A stretch of 64,000 nt of DNA, taken from assembly GCF_001548675.1 (NCBI RefSeq), contig NZ_CP010834.1:624001-688000 (forward strand), in the 5' to 3' direction. Shown here one piece after another: positions 44,407 through 53,426 of the stretch. A program made the translations under genes and the position numbers. The DNA comes from Methanobrevibacter sp. YE315 (GTDB taxonomy: Archaea > Methanobacteriota > Methanobacteria > Methanobacteriales > Methanobacteriaceae). The notes under the pieces were generated by a model. It saw nothing but the letters and a program-made list of their open reading frames with translations. It was not told the origin of the DNA and did not search any database. Positions within the stretch are counted from its first letter, which is position 1. Each line of letters starts with the position of its first letter.

Positions 44407-45471
44407 ATGAAAATCAGTCCGAAGCGAATTTTATATTTAGATGAAGTGAGGTCTCTTGCAATTATTTTGGTTGTTTTAGGGCATTTGATTCGTTTATTTT
44501 CAAAAGATTTTTTTACTTGGCAAATTTGTTCTGGTGTTTTTTCATTAACCAGAATAGGTGTTCCTCTATTTTTCACAGTCAGCGGTGCTTTGCTTTTAAC
44601 AAGAAAGCATGATATTAAGCAATTTTTAGAAAAAAGATTTAAAAGAGTTGTTTTGCCATTCGCGTTTTGGATTGTTGTTTATTTGATTGCAGGCATTCTT
44701 ATTTGGCATTATGAGCCTACATTGGATTATTTTTATGGAGTGATATTCGGATCCCATGAGCTATCCTCATTGTTTTGGTTTATATGGTCTTTAATTGGAG
44801 TTTATCTGTTAATTCCTGTTTTGAGTAGTTTCATTCGTGAGTATGGTCCTTTCGGTTCAGAATACTTAATTTTAATAACAATAATTCTATCAATACTTTA
44901 TACGATAGGATTTTTTGATGTTCAACAAATCAAATACGATTTTAGGATTATATTTAACTTCTTCCCTGTTTTAGGGTATTTTATTATTGGTTCCTATGTT
45001 CATAATACCAAATTCAAATTTTCCAATCGAAGAATGTTTTTCATTGGAATTCTGATGTTTTTAGTTGGAATCCTTGGCCATTTTATAAAGATTTATTACA
45101 AAGGTCTAGGTGGATTTTCATTAGCTCCAATAGACTTTTTTGACATCTGCGTTGTCATGGAAACAGTTGGCTTGTTTATCGCATTCAAATATGCTGACGT
45201 TAAAATGATTTCAGATAAAATCAAACCATTAAAAGAACAGACTCTCGGCAAAATCATTGTACAATTCAGCCTATGCAGTTTCGGCATTTACTTTTCACAT
45301 TATATTTTGATGTTATACCTGTTTAAATTCGGATTTATGCAGGGTTGGGGTAATAAGAACCTGTTTATTTATTTCCCATTGTCCGCTGTGATAATCATTA
45401 GCATCTGCTGGGCTTTAATTTATATTATGAGCAAAATTCCGATATTGAAAGTTGGAAGCGGAGTAAAATAG
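44407..45471 (+). CDS. OafA/WecH-type acyltransferase family membrane protein
   Basis: About 355 residues with about ten helices. The N-terminus RILYLDEVRSLAIILVVLGH (about 6-25) is the acyltransferase-3 signature with the catalytic His. It probably O-acetylates a cell-surface glycan or teichoic-like polymer; target unknown. ATG 44407 is chosen because an upstream ATG at 44314 would overlap tag and has no homologous prefix. No good ribosome site, so it may be leaderless. Confidence 0.8.
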   Translation: MKISPKRILYLDEVRSLAIILVVLGHLIRLFSKDFFTWQICSGVFSLTRIGVPLFFTVSGALLLTRKHDIKQFLEKRFKRVVLPFAFWIVVYLIAGILIWHYEPTLDYFYGVIFGSHELSSLFWFIWSLIGVYLLIPVLSSFIREYGPFGSEYLILITIILSILYTIGFFDVQQIKYDFRIIFNFFPVLGYFIIGSYVHNTKFKFSNRRMFFIGILMFLVGILGHFIKIYYKGLGGFSLAPIDFFDICVVMETVGLFIAFKYADVKMISDKIKPLKEQTLGKIIVQFSLCSFGIYFSHYILMLYLFKFGFMQGWGNKNLFIYFPLSAVIIISICWALIYIMSKIPILKVGSGVK

Positions 45472-45595
45472 TGATGTATGGAATATATTACTTTAAAAGC
45501 TGAATATTAATGTAAAGCTATCTGATAAAGAGAAAGAATTAATTTAGATTAATCAAATATATAATATTAAATTTAGTTAATATGAGGCTGGTTAT

Positions 45596-46738
45596 ATGAT
45601 GCAATTAGGCATGGGAATGATGAGATTACCAATCTTGGATGAAAATGACTTTACAAGCATTGATTATGAACATGTAAATCAGATGGTTGACGCATACATA
45701 GAAAGCGGATTTAATCATTTTGATACTGCATACGTCTATCATGAAGGTTTAGGGGAAAAGACATTTAAAAAATGCGTTGTTGAAAGATATCCTCGTGATT
45801 CATTTAAAATAGCAACTAAATTACCATTATTTGTCATTACTGAAGAATCACAATTGGAACCGATTTTCGCTGAACAGCTTGAAAATTGTGGCGTTGAATA
45901 TTTTGATTATTATATGTTGCATAATGTAAGCGGATTCACTGAAACCGCTTGGAAAAACGTTGATCTATATTCATTTATACAAAAGAAAAAAGAAGAAGGA
46001 TTCATTAAACATATCGGTTTGTCCACTCATGGAAATTCCGAATTTTTAGAAGAGATTCTGTTTGAACATCCTGAACTGGAGTTTGTACTGCTTCAGATTA
46101 ATTATCTCGACTGGGAAGATGAAGGAATCGAATCAAGGAAATGTTTTGAGGTTGCAAAAAAATATAATAAGAAAGTAATGATTATGGAGCCATATAAGGG
46201 AGGATTTTTAGCGGATGTTCCTGAAGAGGCAGAAAAACTCATGAAAGAATATAATCCGGATAGATCAGTTGTCTCCTGGGCCATGAGATTTGTAGCCAAT
46301 CTTGATGACGTCTGTGTGGTTCTGACAGGTGCAAGTAGTTTAGAACAACTTCAAAGCAATATTCAGGAATTCGAAAATGCAGATCCTTTAAATGATGAAG
46401 AATTCGAAATCCTTGAGAGGGTTTCCGAAATCATCAACAGCAATATTACTGTGGACTGTACAAAATGCAGATACTGTGTCGATACATGTTCTGAAGAAAT
46501 AGACATTGCAAAATTATTCGATTTGTACAATAAGCATAAGATGCTTAAGATTGATGAATGGACCCAATTTGGAAATGCATATCTGAACTATTCCAAGCTT
46601 CCAGATGTAGGGATTGCTTCAGACTGCATAGAATGTGAAAATTGCATAGAGGAATGTCCACAGCAAATCAATATTCCTGAAGTCTTAAAAGATGTTGCAG
46701 AAACTTTTGAAACGGAAATTTACGGATTTAAAAATTAA
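45596..46738 (+). CDS. aldo/keto reductase with C-terminal 4Fe-4S domain
   Basis: The 380-residue protein has an AKR barrel (GMGMMRLPI at the start, HFDTAYVYHEGLGE about 44-57, with catalytic D and Y) followed by two [4Fe-4S] motifs (CTKCRYCVDTC about 285-295 and CIECENCIEECP about 343-354). Such proteins are common in methanogens and may use ferredoxin rather than NADPH; not shown. AGGCTGG is the likely site. The gene is alone. Confidence 0.88.
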   Translation: MMQLGMGMMRLPILDENDFTSIDYEHVNQMVDAYIESGFNHFDTAYVYHEGLGEKTFKKCVVERYPRDSFKIATKLPLFVITEESQLEPIFAEQLENCGVEYFDYYMLHNVSGFTETAWKNVDLYSFIQKKKEEGFIKHIGLSTHGNSEFLEEILFEHPELEFVLLQINYLDWEDEGIESRKCFEVAKKYNKKVMIMEPYKGGFLADVPEEAEKLMKEYNPDRSVVSWAMRFVANLDDVCVVLTGASSLEQLQSNIQEFENADPLNDEEFEILERVSEIINSNITVDCTKCRYCVDTCSEEIDIAKLFDLYNKHKMLKIDEWTQFGNAYLNYSKLPDVGIASDCIECENCIEECPQQINIPEVLKDVAETFETEIYGFKN

Positions 46739-46827
46739 ATCCTTTTTTATTTTTTCAATGTGTTAAGTTAATTTTAATAACAATTAATAATATATTTATA
46801 AATAGTTAATTTATTGAAGGTTTTATT

Positions 46828-47178
46828 ATGATACCTGGAATGAATAAAAAACAAATGAAACAAATGGAAAGACAAATGAAAAAAATGGGCATGAAAATGG
46901 AAGATTTAGAAGGTGTCCGTGAAGTTATTATCCGTTTTGATGATAAAGAATTAATTATTGATGATCCTAGTGTAAGTTTAATGAATGTGATGGGTCAAGA
47001 AACTTACCAGATAGATGGTAAAGCCCGTGAAGTCGAACTTGAATATGAAATCGAAATTCCAGATGAGGATGTTGAAATGGTAGCCAATAGTGCAGGTGTT
47101 TCTAAAGATGAAGCAAAAGCAGCTTTGGAAGAATGCAAAGGAGACCTTGCTGAAGCTATCATGAAATTAAACCAATAG
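46828..47178 (+). CDS. nac: nascent polypeptide-associated complex protein
   Basis: The 116-residue archaeal NAC has a NAC barrel (REVIIRFDDKELIIDDPSV about 31-49) after a Met/Lys N-terminus that contacts the ribosome, and a C-terminal UBA domain (SKDEAKAALEECKGDLAEAI). It forms homodimers at the exit tunnel. It is followed after 5 bases by the phosphodiesterase gene. Confidence 0.95.
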   Translation: MIPGMNKKQMKQMERQMKKMGMKMEDLEGVREVIIRFDDKELIIDDPSVSLMNVMGQETYQIDGKAREVELEYEIEIPDEDVEMVANSAGVSKDEAKAALEECKGDLAEAIMKLNQ

Positions 47179-47183
47179 ATAAT

Positions 47184-47927
47184 ATGACTGTTATTGCACA
47201 TATTTCAGATTTGCATGTTAGCAGATTCCATTTCGATGAAGATGTTTTCATGCAGGCTGTAAGCGAAATCAATGACTTGCAACCGGATATGATTATACTG
47301 ACTGGAGATATAACCAGCGATGGTTATTATAAGCAGTTCGAACAAGCAACAAAATATTTAGAATTGTTTGAAGCACCATTATTTGCCGTTCCTGGAAACC
47401 ATGATGCCCGTAATTTGGGTTATCTCACTTTTGAAGAGTTAATCGGTGAAAAAAGTTGGAAACTAACAATGGGTGATGAATTAACCGTAATAGGATTGGA
47501 TAGCAGTTCTCCTGATGAAAATAGGGGCCATATTGGAAGTCCTCAGCACATGTGGTTGGAACATCAATTAGATGAATGTGTCATTAATGAAAATTTTTCA
47601 ATTATCGCTTTGCACCATCATGTGATTTCAATTCCTCAAACAGGCCGTGAACGTAATGTTTTATCAGATGCAGGGGATATTTTAAAGACTTTAACCACTC
47701 ATGAAGTTGATTTAGTTTTATCAGGTCACAAGCATGTTCCAAATATTTGGAAAATAAATAATACAATCGTTGTTAATGCAGGTTCATTATGTTCAACAAA
47801 GCTTAGAGGAAAAATAAATAACTCCTATAATGTTTATAACATAAATAAGGAAGAAATAGAGATTTTTCTCCATAATGTTGGTGGAGAAAAATTTTTATTT
47901 GGAAAATATCCAAGGAATAAACTATAA
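47184..47927 (+). CDS. calcineurin-like phosphoesterase, CpdA-like
   Basis: The 247-residue protein has all metal ligands of a class III cyclic-nucleotide phosphodiesterase-like enzyme: DLH (residues 9-11), GD (41-42), GNHD (71-74), HHH (144-146) and GHKH (181-184). Such enzymes cut cyclic nucleotides or other phosphodiesters. It sits between nac and an NYN ribonuclease gene, 79 bases before the latter. A link with the palm-domain protein two genes on is proposed below. Confidence 0.85.
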   Translation: MTVIAHISDLHVSRFHFDEDVFMQAVSEINDLQPDMIILTGDITSDGYYKQFEQATKYLELFEAPLFAVPGNHDARNLGYLTFEELIGEKSWKLTMGDELTVIGLDSSSPDENRGHIGSPQHMWLEHQLDECVINENFSIIALHHHVISIPQTGRERNVLSDAGDILKTLTTHEVDLVLSGHKHVPNIWKINNTIVVNAGSLCSTKLRGKINNSYNVYNINKEEIEIFLHNVGGEKFLFGKYPRNKL

Positions 47928-48006
47928 ATTAAATTTAAATAATAGAATACAAAAATATATTATACTGAATTGAATTAAGATTAATAATATATTGTTAGGT
48001 GATATT

Positions 48007-49032
48007 ATGAAAGTAGTCGTTGATGCTTCTAATGTAGCTTATCATGTAAAAAATGAAAATGGGCAACCTAAAATCTCTAATATTCTTTCTGCTGTTAAAG
48101 CATTGGAAGAAAGTGAAGATGAATTTGTAATTATTGCCGACGCATCACTTCGTCATGACATTGATGATAAGGAAAAATATTTGAAATTGTTGGAAAGCGA
48201 AAATGTAGAGGAAGTTCCAGCAGGTAATGATGCAGACCATTTTATTTTAGAAATAGCCTATGATGAAAAAGCTAAAATATTGTCTAATGATAAATTCAGA
48301 GATTATGCTGCTGAATTTAAAAACATTTCTTCTATGAGGATTCCATTTATCATTGAAAACGGCAGACTCACATTTGGAAAACCTAAAAAGCCTAAAAAAG
48401 ATAAAAATATTCTTCAACATATCTGTAATGAAATAATTAAGGAATTGGAATTTAAAAAATGGGAAATATATACTGGTAAGGAAGGTTTGGAGATATCCCC
48501 ATTGAATATTGCTAAACAAGCTATTATTCGTATTGACAATGAGAGTAATGCAGACTCTAAACTGGAAAATATCTTCTCAAAAATCCCAATGTTTAATAAG
48601 ATTGTAGAGATGGTTGACGATGTTGAAGTGGCTGCTCCATATGTGATATTTGTATTAGTTCACCCTAAGGATTATAAGGTTGCAGTAAAAAATGCTGGAA
48701 ATATATCAGTCACCGTTGCAGATAGATTAGGTCTTGAAAAGAAACCTTTGATTGCTGTTCGTAATGACTTATTCACTAAACCGGGTACTTTTGAATTGAA
48801 TATTCTTTTGGCAGATGAAGTAACTGAATACGCTCCATATAATATTTTAATTCGTGTAAGCACTCATGATGAAGTATTCATCAAAAGAAACTCTAGAAAT
48901 ATTGCTAGTACAATAGCTGGAAGACTTGGATCTTGGAAATTCCCTTTTGTTTCTGTCAAACCAGACATGTTTTTAGAAAAACCTGGCGAGTTTGAAATTG
49001 AACTTGAGAAGGGAGGGGGCTTAGATGGTTAA
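48007..49032 (+). CDS. NYN (Zc3h12a-like) ribonuclease with duplicated C-terminal domain
   Basis: About 341 residues. The N-terminus (VVVDASNVAYH, D6 and N9), ADAS (D45), NDADHFILEIAY (D75/D77) and SNDKFRDY (D95, D99) match the catalytic Asp set of Zc3h12a-type NYN ribonucleases. A basic linker (KPKKPKKDK) follows. Residues 213-267 and 280-332 are repeats of one domain (KNxxNIxxTxAxRLGxxKxP, then DxFxKPGxFE). ATG 48007 with TAGGTGAT is preferred to the upstream TTG at 47992. The stop overlaps the next start by 8 bases. Confidence 0.75.
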   Translation: MKVVVDASNVAYHVKNENGQPKISNILSAVKALEESEDEFVIIADASLRHDIDDKEKYLKLLESENVEEVPAGNDADHFILEIAYDEKAKILSNDKFRDYAAEFKNISSMRIPFIIENGRLTFGKPKKPKKDKNILQHICNEIIKELEFKKWEIYTGKEGLEISPLNIAKQAIIRIDNESNADSKLENIFSKIPMFNKIVEMVDDVEVAAPYVIFVLVHPKDYKVAVKNAGNISVTVADRLGLEKKPLIAVRNDLFTKPGTFELNILLADEVTEYAPYNILIRVSTHDEVFIKRNSRNIASTIAGRLGSWKFPFVSVKPDMFLEKPGEFEIELEKGGGLDG

Positions 49033-50227
49033 TCCTTTAACCAAGGCTATTATTAAACTTACTACTAAATTAGAACCGATTGCTGTTGGAACAAAATTTT
49101 TTCCAACAAATTCTCTTGAAACTGAATATGTAGAGTTGTTTAATTATACTCAAACCATTCTTTTCGAACTTGAAAAGGCGGAAATCAATTCAGACACCAT
49201 TTTGCAAAATCTTATAAGGGATGTCGGTGCAGAAAATATTCCTTCAGATTATAGTTTTTATGAATTGAAGCCTGCTGAGAATAAGATTGAAGAGTATGCC
49301 TTGGTAAGTAATATCATCATGGGTAGTGATCGTTATTTCTATATTGAATTACCTAATCCTTCAAACCTAATTAATATTTTTGTTAAGATTATTGAAACTG
49401 AAAAGGGGGAAGTTGTTGAAAAAACAGCAACTGAACTTGTTGCAAAAATGTTAAGTAAAAATGATGCAATCCGTGTAGCTATTGAACTTATTGGAATAGG
49501 ATTGTCCGAGGGAGTTCAAGTCATTTCCGCAGTGGGCATGACTGGTGCGGCTTCTATTGAACGTGCTATTCATTACACTCAAAATGTAGGTACTTTTCCA
49601 GGTATTGCATTTACAAAATTAGGCGGAGAGTATGCGCTTGTTTTCGATTCCCCATTCCTGCTTCAACAATCAAAACCAATTGATTTAGAAAATTATCTGT
49701 TCATTGACTTAATTAATTCTACAAAATTCATAGATAAGAACGGTAGAAATCAGCTTGTGGAATTAATGACAGGTATTAAAAATTTCATTGAAACGGAATG
49801 TGACGGGGAATTGGAAGGTTATCGTGAAGGTGGGGATGATTTTATAGCAAGATTCCCATCAAAAGATTTGGCTATTCGTGCAGGTCTTGATGCCGCATGG
49901 TTTGCATTAGATAACGGTGCAAAAATCAGGGCAGGAATAGGCAGAAGTAGAAGAGAAGCTGGAGAGAGGGCTCAACTTGTTGATAGTCTTCAATCAACAT
50001 CTCCATTATCTTTAGTTGTATTTGAATTAGCTAATGGATTATATGCATATAACATTCCTTCAGAATTCACAAGAACTTTGATTAACTTAATTGAAAATGA
50101 AAAAGCAAAATTAATTGGAATATTTGCATTTGTGTTTATTTTCACATATTTAATGTCAGTTTTAGGTTTGGGAGTATATAGTTTTATAGGCATAATTTTG
50201 GCTTTAATTTATGCATTTGTTGCTTAA
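49025..50227 (+). CDS. membrane-anchored palm-domain protein with GGDDF motif
   Basis: The 400-residue protein has a helical N-terminal region (1-210), a palm-like domain (about 222-320) and a C-terminal pair of membrane helices (365-399). In the palm, FIDLINSTKF has the first metal Asp (D228), and EGGDDF (268-273) replaces GGDEF; KIRAGIG and ERAQLVD follow. This fits the superfamily of class III cyclases, GGDEF enzymes and Cas10 palms. A nucleotide product is likely but not known. It overlaps the NYN gene, so the two proteins are made together. Confidence 0.65.
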   Translation: MVNPLTKAIIKLTTKLEPIAVGTKFFPTNSLETEYVELFNYTQTILFELEKAEINSDTILQNLIRDVGAENIPSDYSFYELKPAENKIEEYALVSNIIMGSDRYFYIELPNPSNLINIFVKIIETEKGEVVEKTATELVAKMLSKNDAIRVAIELIGIGLSEGVQVISAVGMTGAASIERAIHYTQNVGTFPGIAFTKLGGEYALVFDSPFLLQQSKPIDLENYLFIDLINSTKFIDKNGRNQLVELMTGIKNFIETECDGELEGYREGGDDFIARFPSKDLAIRAGLDAAWFALDNGAKIRAGIGRSRREAGERAQLVDSLQSTSPLSLVVFELANGLYAYNIPSEFTRTLINLIENEKAKLIGIFAFVFIFTYLMSVLGLGVYSFIGIILALIYAFVA

Positions 50228-50252
50228 TGAAATTTAAAAAAAGAGAAATAGT

Positions 50253-50597
50253 ATGAGGCGGAAGAAAGATAATAAAAGGGTTTTAATCCCTAGAAATCAA
50301 ATGAATGCTCATCAAAATCAGAGGAATGCAAGGAAAAAGAAAAAGAAAGGCAGTGGTAAACTTTTGTTCCTTATGATTCTTGCTTTGGTTGCATTCGTAA
50401 TTGGTGCAGGAATTGGAATTTCCTTTACTTTGGATGATTCTTCTGAGGGAGCTCATTGGGAGAATGTCACAGAAGAAATGACTAATTTGTCAAATAATAC
50501 AGATTCCATAGATTATGATGTGGAATTGGATCGCGTTGATTATAACGATAATGAAACTATAGCAAAATTAAATCTTACAACTGAACCGTCATATTAG
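50253..50597 (+). CDS. small single-pass membrane protein
   Basis: A 114-residue protein with a very basic, Asn/Gln-rich cytoplasmic tail (about 1-35, with RKKKKKGSG), one membrane helix (37-57) and an acidic exterior tail rich in Asn, Asp and Thr. I do not know its function. It lies 25 bases after the palm-domain gene and abuts argJ, so it belongs to this transcript. The topology allows interaction with RNA or phospholipid on the inside. Confidence 0.6.
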   Translation: MRRKKDNKRVLIPRNQMNAHQNQRNARKKKKKGSGKLLFLMILALVAFVIGAGIGISFTLDDSSEGAHWENVTEEMTNLSNNTDSIDYDVELDRVDYNDNETIAKLNLTTEPSY

Positions 50598-50605
50598 TGA
50601 TTTTT

Positions 50606-51829
50606 ATGGATTTTATTAGAGATTTGGATGGAGGATTTTCAGTAATTGAAAATCTTAAGGTATCAGGAGCACGTGAAGGCAAATATGGTGTTAGTATAAT
50701 TTTATCCCCAAACAGCACAGCATCTGCCGTGTTTACATCAAACAAAGTCGTTGCAGCTCCTGTTAAATACACAAAAAACGTACTTAAAAAAGGAATTATT
50801 TCTGCTGTTTTTGTAAATAGTGGTAATGCCAATTGTTTTACAGGTCAACAAGGTATCAAAGATTGTGAAACTTTAGTTGAGCTATTATCAAAAGATTTGG
50901 GATTGCCTTCAGATGAAATTGCTATTTCTTCAACAGGTGTTATAGGTCGTGAAATGCCTATTGATATCATTTCCAAAGTGGCTTATGAGTCAATTTCAAA
51001 ATTGGGAAATAAGCCTGAAAATTCCCTTGCCGCTGCAAAGGCAATTATGACAACAGATACATTTCCTAAGGAATGTGCTGTTGAAGTGACCTTAACCACT
51101 GGAGATAAAGTCAAAATTGCAGGCATTACAAAAGGAAGTGGAATGATTGCTCCAAATATGGGCACAATGCTTTCGTTTATTGTAACTGATGCAGTTATTC
51201 CTGCAGATGAAATTAATAATGCATTAAAAAAAGCTGCTGATGTCAGTTTCAACATGATAGTTGTGGATGGTGATGAAAGCACTAATGATACCTGTTTGAT
51301 GATGGCAAATGGCGCATCTGGAATTAATGTTGTTAACGATGGAAAATTGGATTCAAATTTCCAGGATGCCTTAAATTATTTGTGCATTGATTTGGCTAAA
51401 AAAATGGCTCGTGATGGTGAAGGGGCCACTAAATTTATCGAAGCAAATGTGGTTGGTGCAAAAGATTTTGAAGACGCTAAATTGGCTGCAAAATCCATTA
51501 TTTCTTCCAGTCTTTTTAAATCTGCTGTATTCGGTGGGGATCCTAATTGGGGAAGAATTGTCTCAGCAATTGGATACTCAGGATGTGATTTAGATCCGGA
51601 TATTGTAACAATAGCTATTGCTGATGATTTGGATGAAGTGGATTTGGTTAGAAAAGGGGAAATTTTAGCATTTGAAGATACTCCTTTCCTTGAAAGAGCT
51701 GAAAAAATAATGCAGTCTAAAAACGTCATTGTTAACATTGACCTTGATTTAGGGGATGGCCAAGCAACTGCATGGGGATGCGATTTAACTTATGATTATG
51801 TTAAAATTAATGCAGAATATACCACTTAA
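50606..51829 (+). CDS. argJ: glutamate N-acetyltransferase (ornithine acetyltransferase)
   Basis: About 407 residues. ArgJ moves the acetyl group from N-acetylornithine to glutamate in arginine synthesis. It is made as a proenzyme and self-cleaves: AITKGSGMIAPNMGTMLSF (in part) contains the cleavage site before Thr in GTML. GDESTNDT and GDPNWGRI are also typical. ATG 50606 with AGTGAT is preferred to GTG 50597. argB begins at 63952, so the arginine genes are close but not adjacent. Confidence 0.95.
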   Translation: MDFIRDLDGGFSVIENLKVSGAREGKYGVSIILSPNSTASAVFTSNKVVAAPVKYTKNVLKKGIISAVFVNSGNANCFTGQQGIKDCETLVELLSKDLGLPSDEIAISSTGVIGREMPIDIISKVAYESISKLGNKPENSLAAAKAIMTTDTFPKECAVEVTLTTGDKVKIAGITKGSGMIAPNMGTMLSFIVTDAVIPADEINNALKKAADVSFNMIVVDGDESTNDTCLMMANGASGINVVNDGKLDSNFQDALNYLCIDLAKKMARDGEGATKFIEANVVGAKDFEDAKLAAKSIISSSLFKSAVFGGDPNWGRIVSAIGYSGCDLDPDIVTIAIADDLDEVDLVRKGEILAFEDTPFLERAEKIMQSKNVIVNIDLDLGDGQATAWGCDLTYDYVKINAEYTT

Positions 51830-51921
51830 AGAAAAGCTTTAAATATCTTGAAAACAAATATTTTTTTGTTATAGATATAATTCTAATTATTTTTATGATT
51901 GATTTTTAAGGAGGGTAAGAT

Positions 51922-52026
51922 ATGGCAAAAGTTAAAGGAACTAACAGAAGAACCAGACAAAAAAGAAGTTATACTAAACCTGGTAGTAAAAGAGGAAGAG
52001 GAGTAAAACAAACCTGGAAAAAATAA
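51922..52026 (+). CDS. 34-residue polybasic peptide
   Basis: ATG 51922 follows a near-perfect ribosome site (AAGGAGGG), and the frame codes MAKVKGTNRRTRQKRSYT and ends GVKQTWKK. Fifteen of 34 residues are Lys or Arg, with no hydrophobic core. It could be a ribosomal or nucleic-acid-binding peptide, comparable in size and charge to eL41, but I cannot name the family. It stands alone between argJ and the methyltransferases, with a T-rich tail after the stop. Confidence 0.7.
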   Translation: MAKVKGTNRRTRQKRSYTKPGSKRGRGVKQTWKK

Positions 52027-52138
52027 TCCTCTTATATCTTTTTTTTATTATTTTAACTATTTTTAAAGTGTTATGTACATTCCATCACATTGACAATAAA
52101 TAAATACTATTTTTTAGATATCATTATATGGTGATTAT

Positions 52139-52729
52139 ATGCATGGTCATAGAGCTCATGGATTTTCTAGTGCACTGTTTTTAGATTCCGATGAAATTTT
52201 AGGAGAGTTGAATCTAAAAGGTGATGAAACTTTTATGGATGCGGGATGTGGTGACGGCCATATTGCAATAAAAGTAGTTGAAGAATATCTTCCTGACGGT
52301 ACTGTTTATGCTGTGGATGTTTATGATGCATCAATTGAAGATATGGAGACATATAAAAATGAAAACAACATTGAAAATTTAATTAACATTGAAGCCGACA
52401 TTACAAAGGGAATTCCTGGTGTAGATGATGAATCTATTGATGTTGTTTTAATGGTTAATGTATTCCACGGATTTAAAGCATCAAGAACTATGGATGAAGC
52501 CATTGAAGAATTTTCAAGGATTATTAAAAAAGACGGAAAAATAGCAATAATGGACTATAAAGCATGGGATGTTCCAAAAGGACCTCCAACTGCATTTAGA
52601 AGTTCTCCTGAAGAACTGGAAGAAATTTTCAATAAGCATAATCTAAAAATGACATATTTAAACGAAGAGATTGGTGAAGATATCCCTCAAGGCAAATCTC
52701 ACTTTTTCATCGTATTTCAAAAAGAATAG
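52139..52729 (+). CDS. class I SAM-dependent methyltransferase (copy 1)
   Basis: The 196-residue protein has motif I MDAGCGDGHIAIKV (about 35-48) and the acidic post-I residue VDVYDAS, then DVVLMVNVFHGF (motif IV-like). The short N-terminus is His-rich (MHGHRAHGFS). The substrate is unknown; similar proteins are named ubiquinone/menaquinone-type or UbiE-like. GGTGATT precedes the ATG. It is a paralogue of the next gene. Confidence 0.8.
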   Translation: MHGHRAHGFSSALFLDSDEILGELNLKGDETFMDAGCGDGHIAIKVVEEYLPDGTVYAVDVYDASIEDMETYKNENNIENLINIEADITKGIPGVDDESIDVVLMVNVFHGFKASRTMDEAIEEFSRIIKKDGKIAIMDYKAWDVPKGPPTAFRSSPEELEEIFNKHNLKMTYLNEEIGEDIPQGKSHFFIVFQKE

Positions 52730-52831
52730 ATTTTAACGGGAAATAAAATCTACTTTTTTTTCTTTTTTTTAATTAAAAATTATTAAATACTAATTTTCTA
52801 AATATTATTATCTATAAACGGGGGATTCATA

Positions 52832-53419
52832 ATGGAACATAAACATCATGGAAAATCAAGTTCAGGGTATTTAGATGGTGATGAAATTTTAAAAGAATTT
52901 GATTTTAATGGAAATGAGACTTTTATGGATGCAGGTTGTGGAGATGGATATATTGCTAAAAATGCAATTGATAATTATCTTCCCGACGGCACTGTCTATG
53001 CAGTGGATGCCTATGATCAATCCATAAAAGATTTAGAAAATTATAAGAAGGAAAATAATGTTGATAATTTAATTAATATCGAAGCGGACATTGCTAAGGG
53101 GATTCCAGGTGTTTATGACTCTTCAATCGATGCTGTTTTAATGCTTAATGTTTTCCATGGGTTTAAAGCATCTGGGGAAATGGATAAAGTAATCGATGAG
53201 TTGGCTAGAATAATAAATGATGATGGTAAAATAGCAATTATGGATTTTAAACCATTAGATATGCAAAGAGGACCTCCAATCGAAATTAGAAGCTCACCAC
53301 AAGAGTTGGAAGAAATATTTAATAACCATAATCTTAAAAAAATATATTTGAATGAAGATATTGGTGAGGATATTCCAGAAGGCAAATCTCACTATTTGAT
53401 AATGTTTAAAAAGGAGTAA
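52832..53419 (+). CDS. class I SAM-dependent methyltransferase (copy 2)
   Basis: A 195-residue paralogue of the preceding protein, sharing MDAGCGDGYIA, VDAYDQS and LNVFHGFKASGEMD with the same spacing, and the end IGEDIPEGKSHYLIMFKKE. The two probably arose by tandem duplication and then diverged in the first 20 residues (MEHKHHGKSSSG). It is 7 bases before tarI, so it may be co-transcribed with the CDP-ribitol genes. GGGGGATT precedes the ATG. Confidence 0.8.
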   Translation: MEHKHHGKSSSGYLDGDEILKEFDFNGNETFMDAGCGDGYIAKNAIDNYLPDGTVYAVDAYDQSIKDLENYKKENNVDNLINIEADIAKGIPGVYDSSIDAVLMLNVFHGFKASGEMDKVIDELARIINDDGKIAIMDFKPLDMQRGPPIEIRSSPQELEEIFNNHNLKKIYLNEDIGEDIPEGKSHYLIMFKKE

Positions 53420-53426
53420 GGTTTCA

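Noticed and set aside
49025-50227. Type III CRISPR Cas10.
   Set aside because: Only a palm-like region is present; there is no HD domain, Cas genes or array nearby.
51922-52026. eL41 ribosomal protein.
   Set aside because: Size and charge fit, but the sequence does not follow the eL41 pattern.
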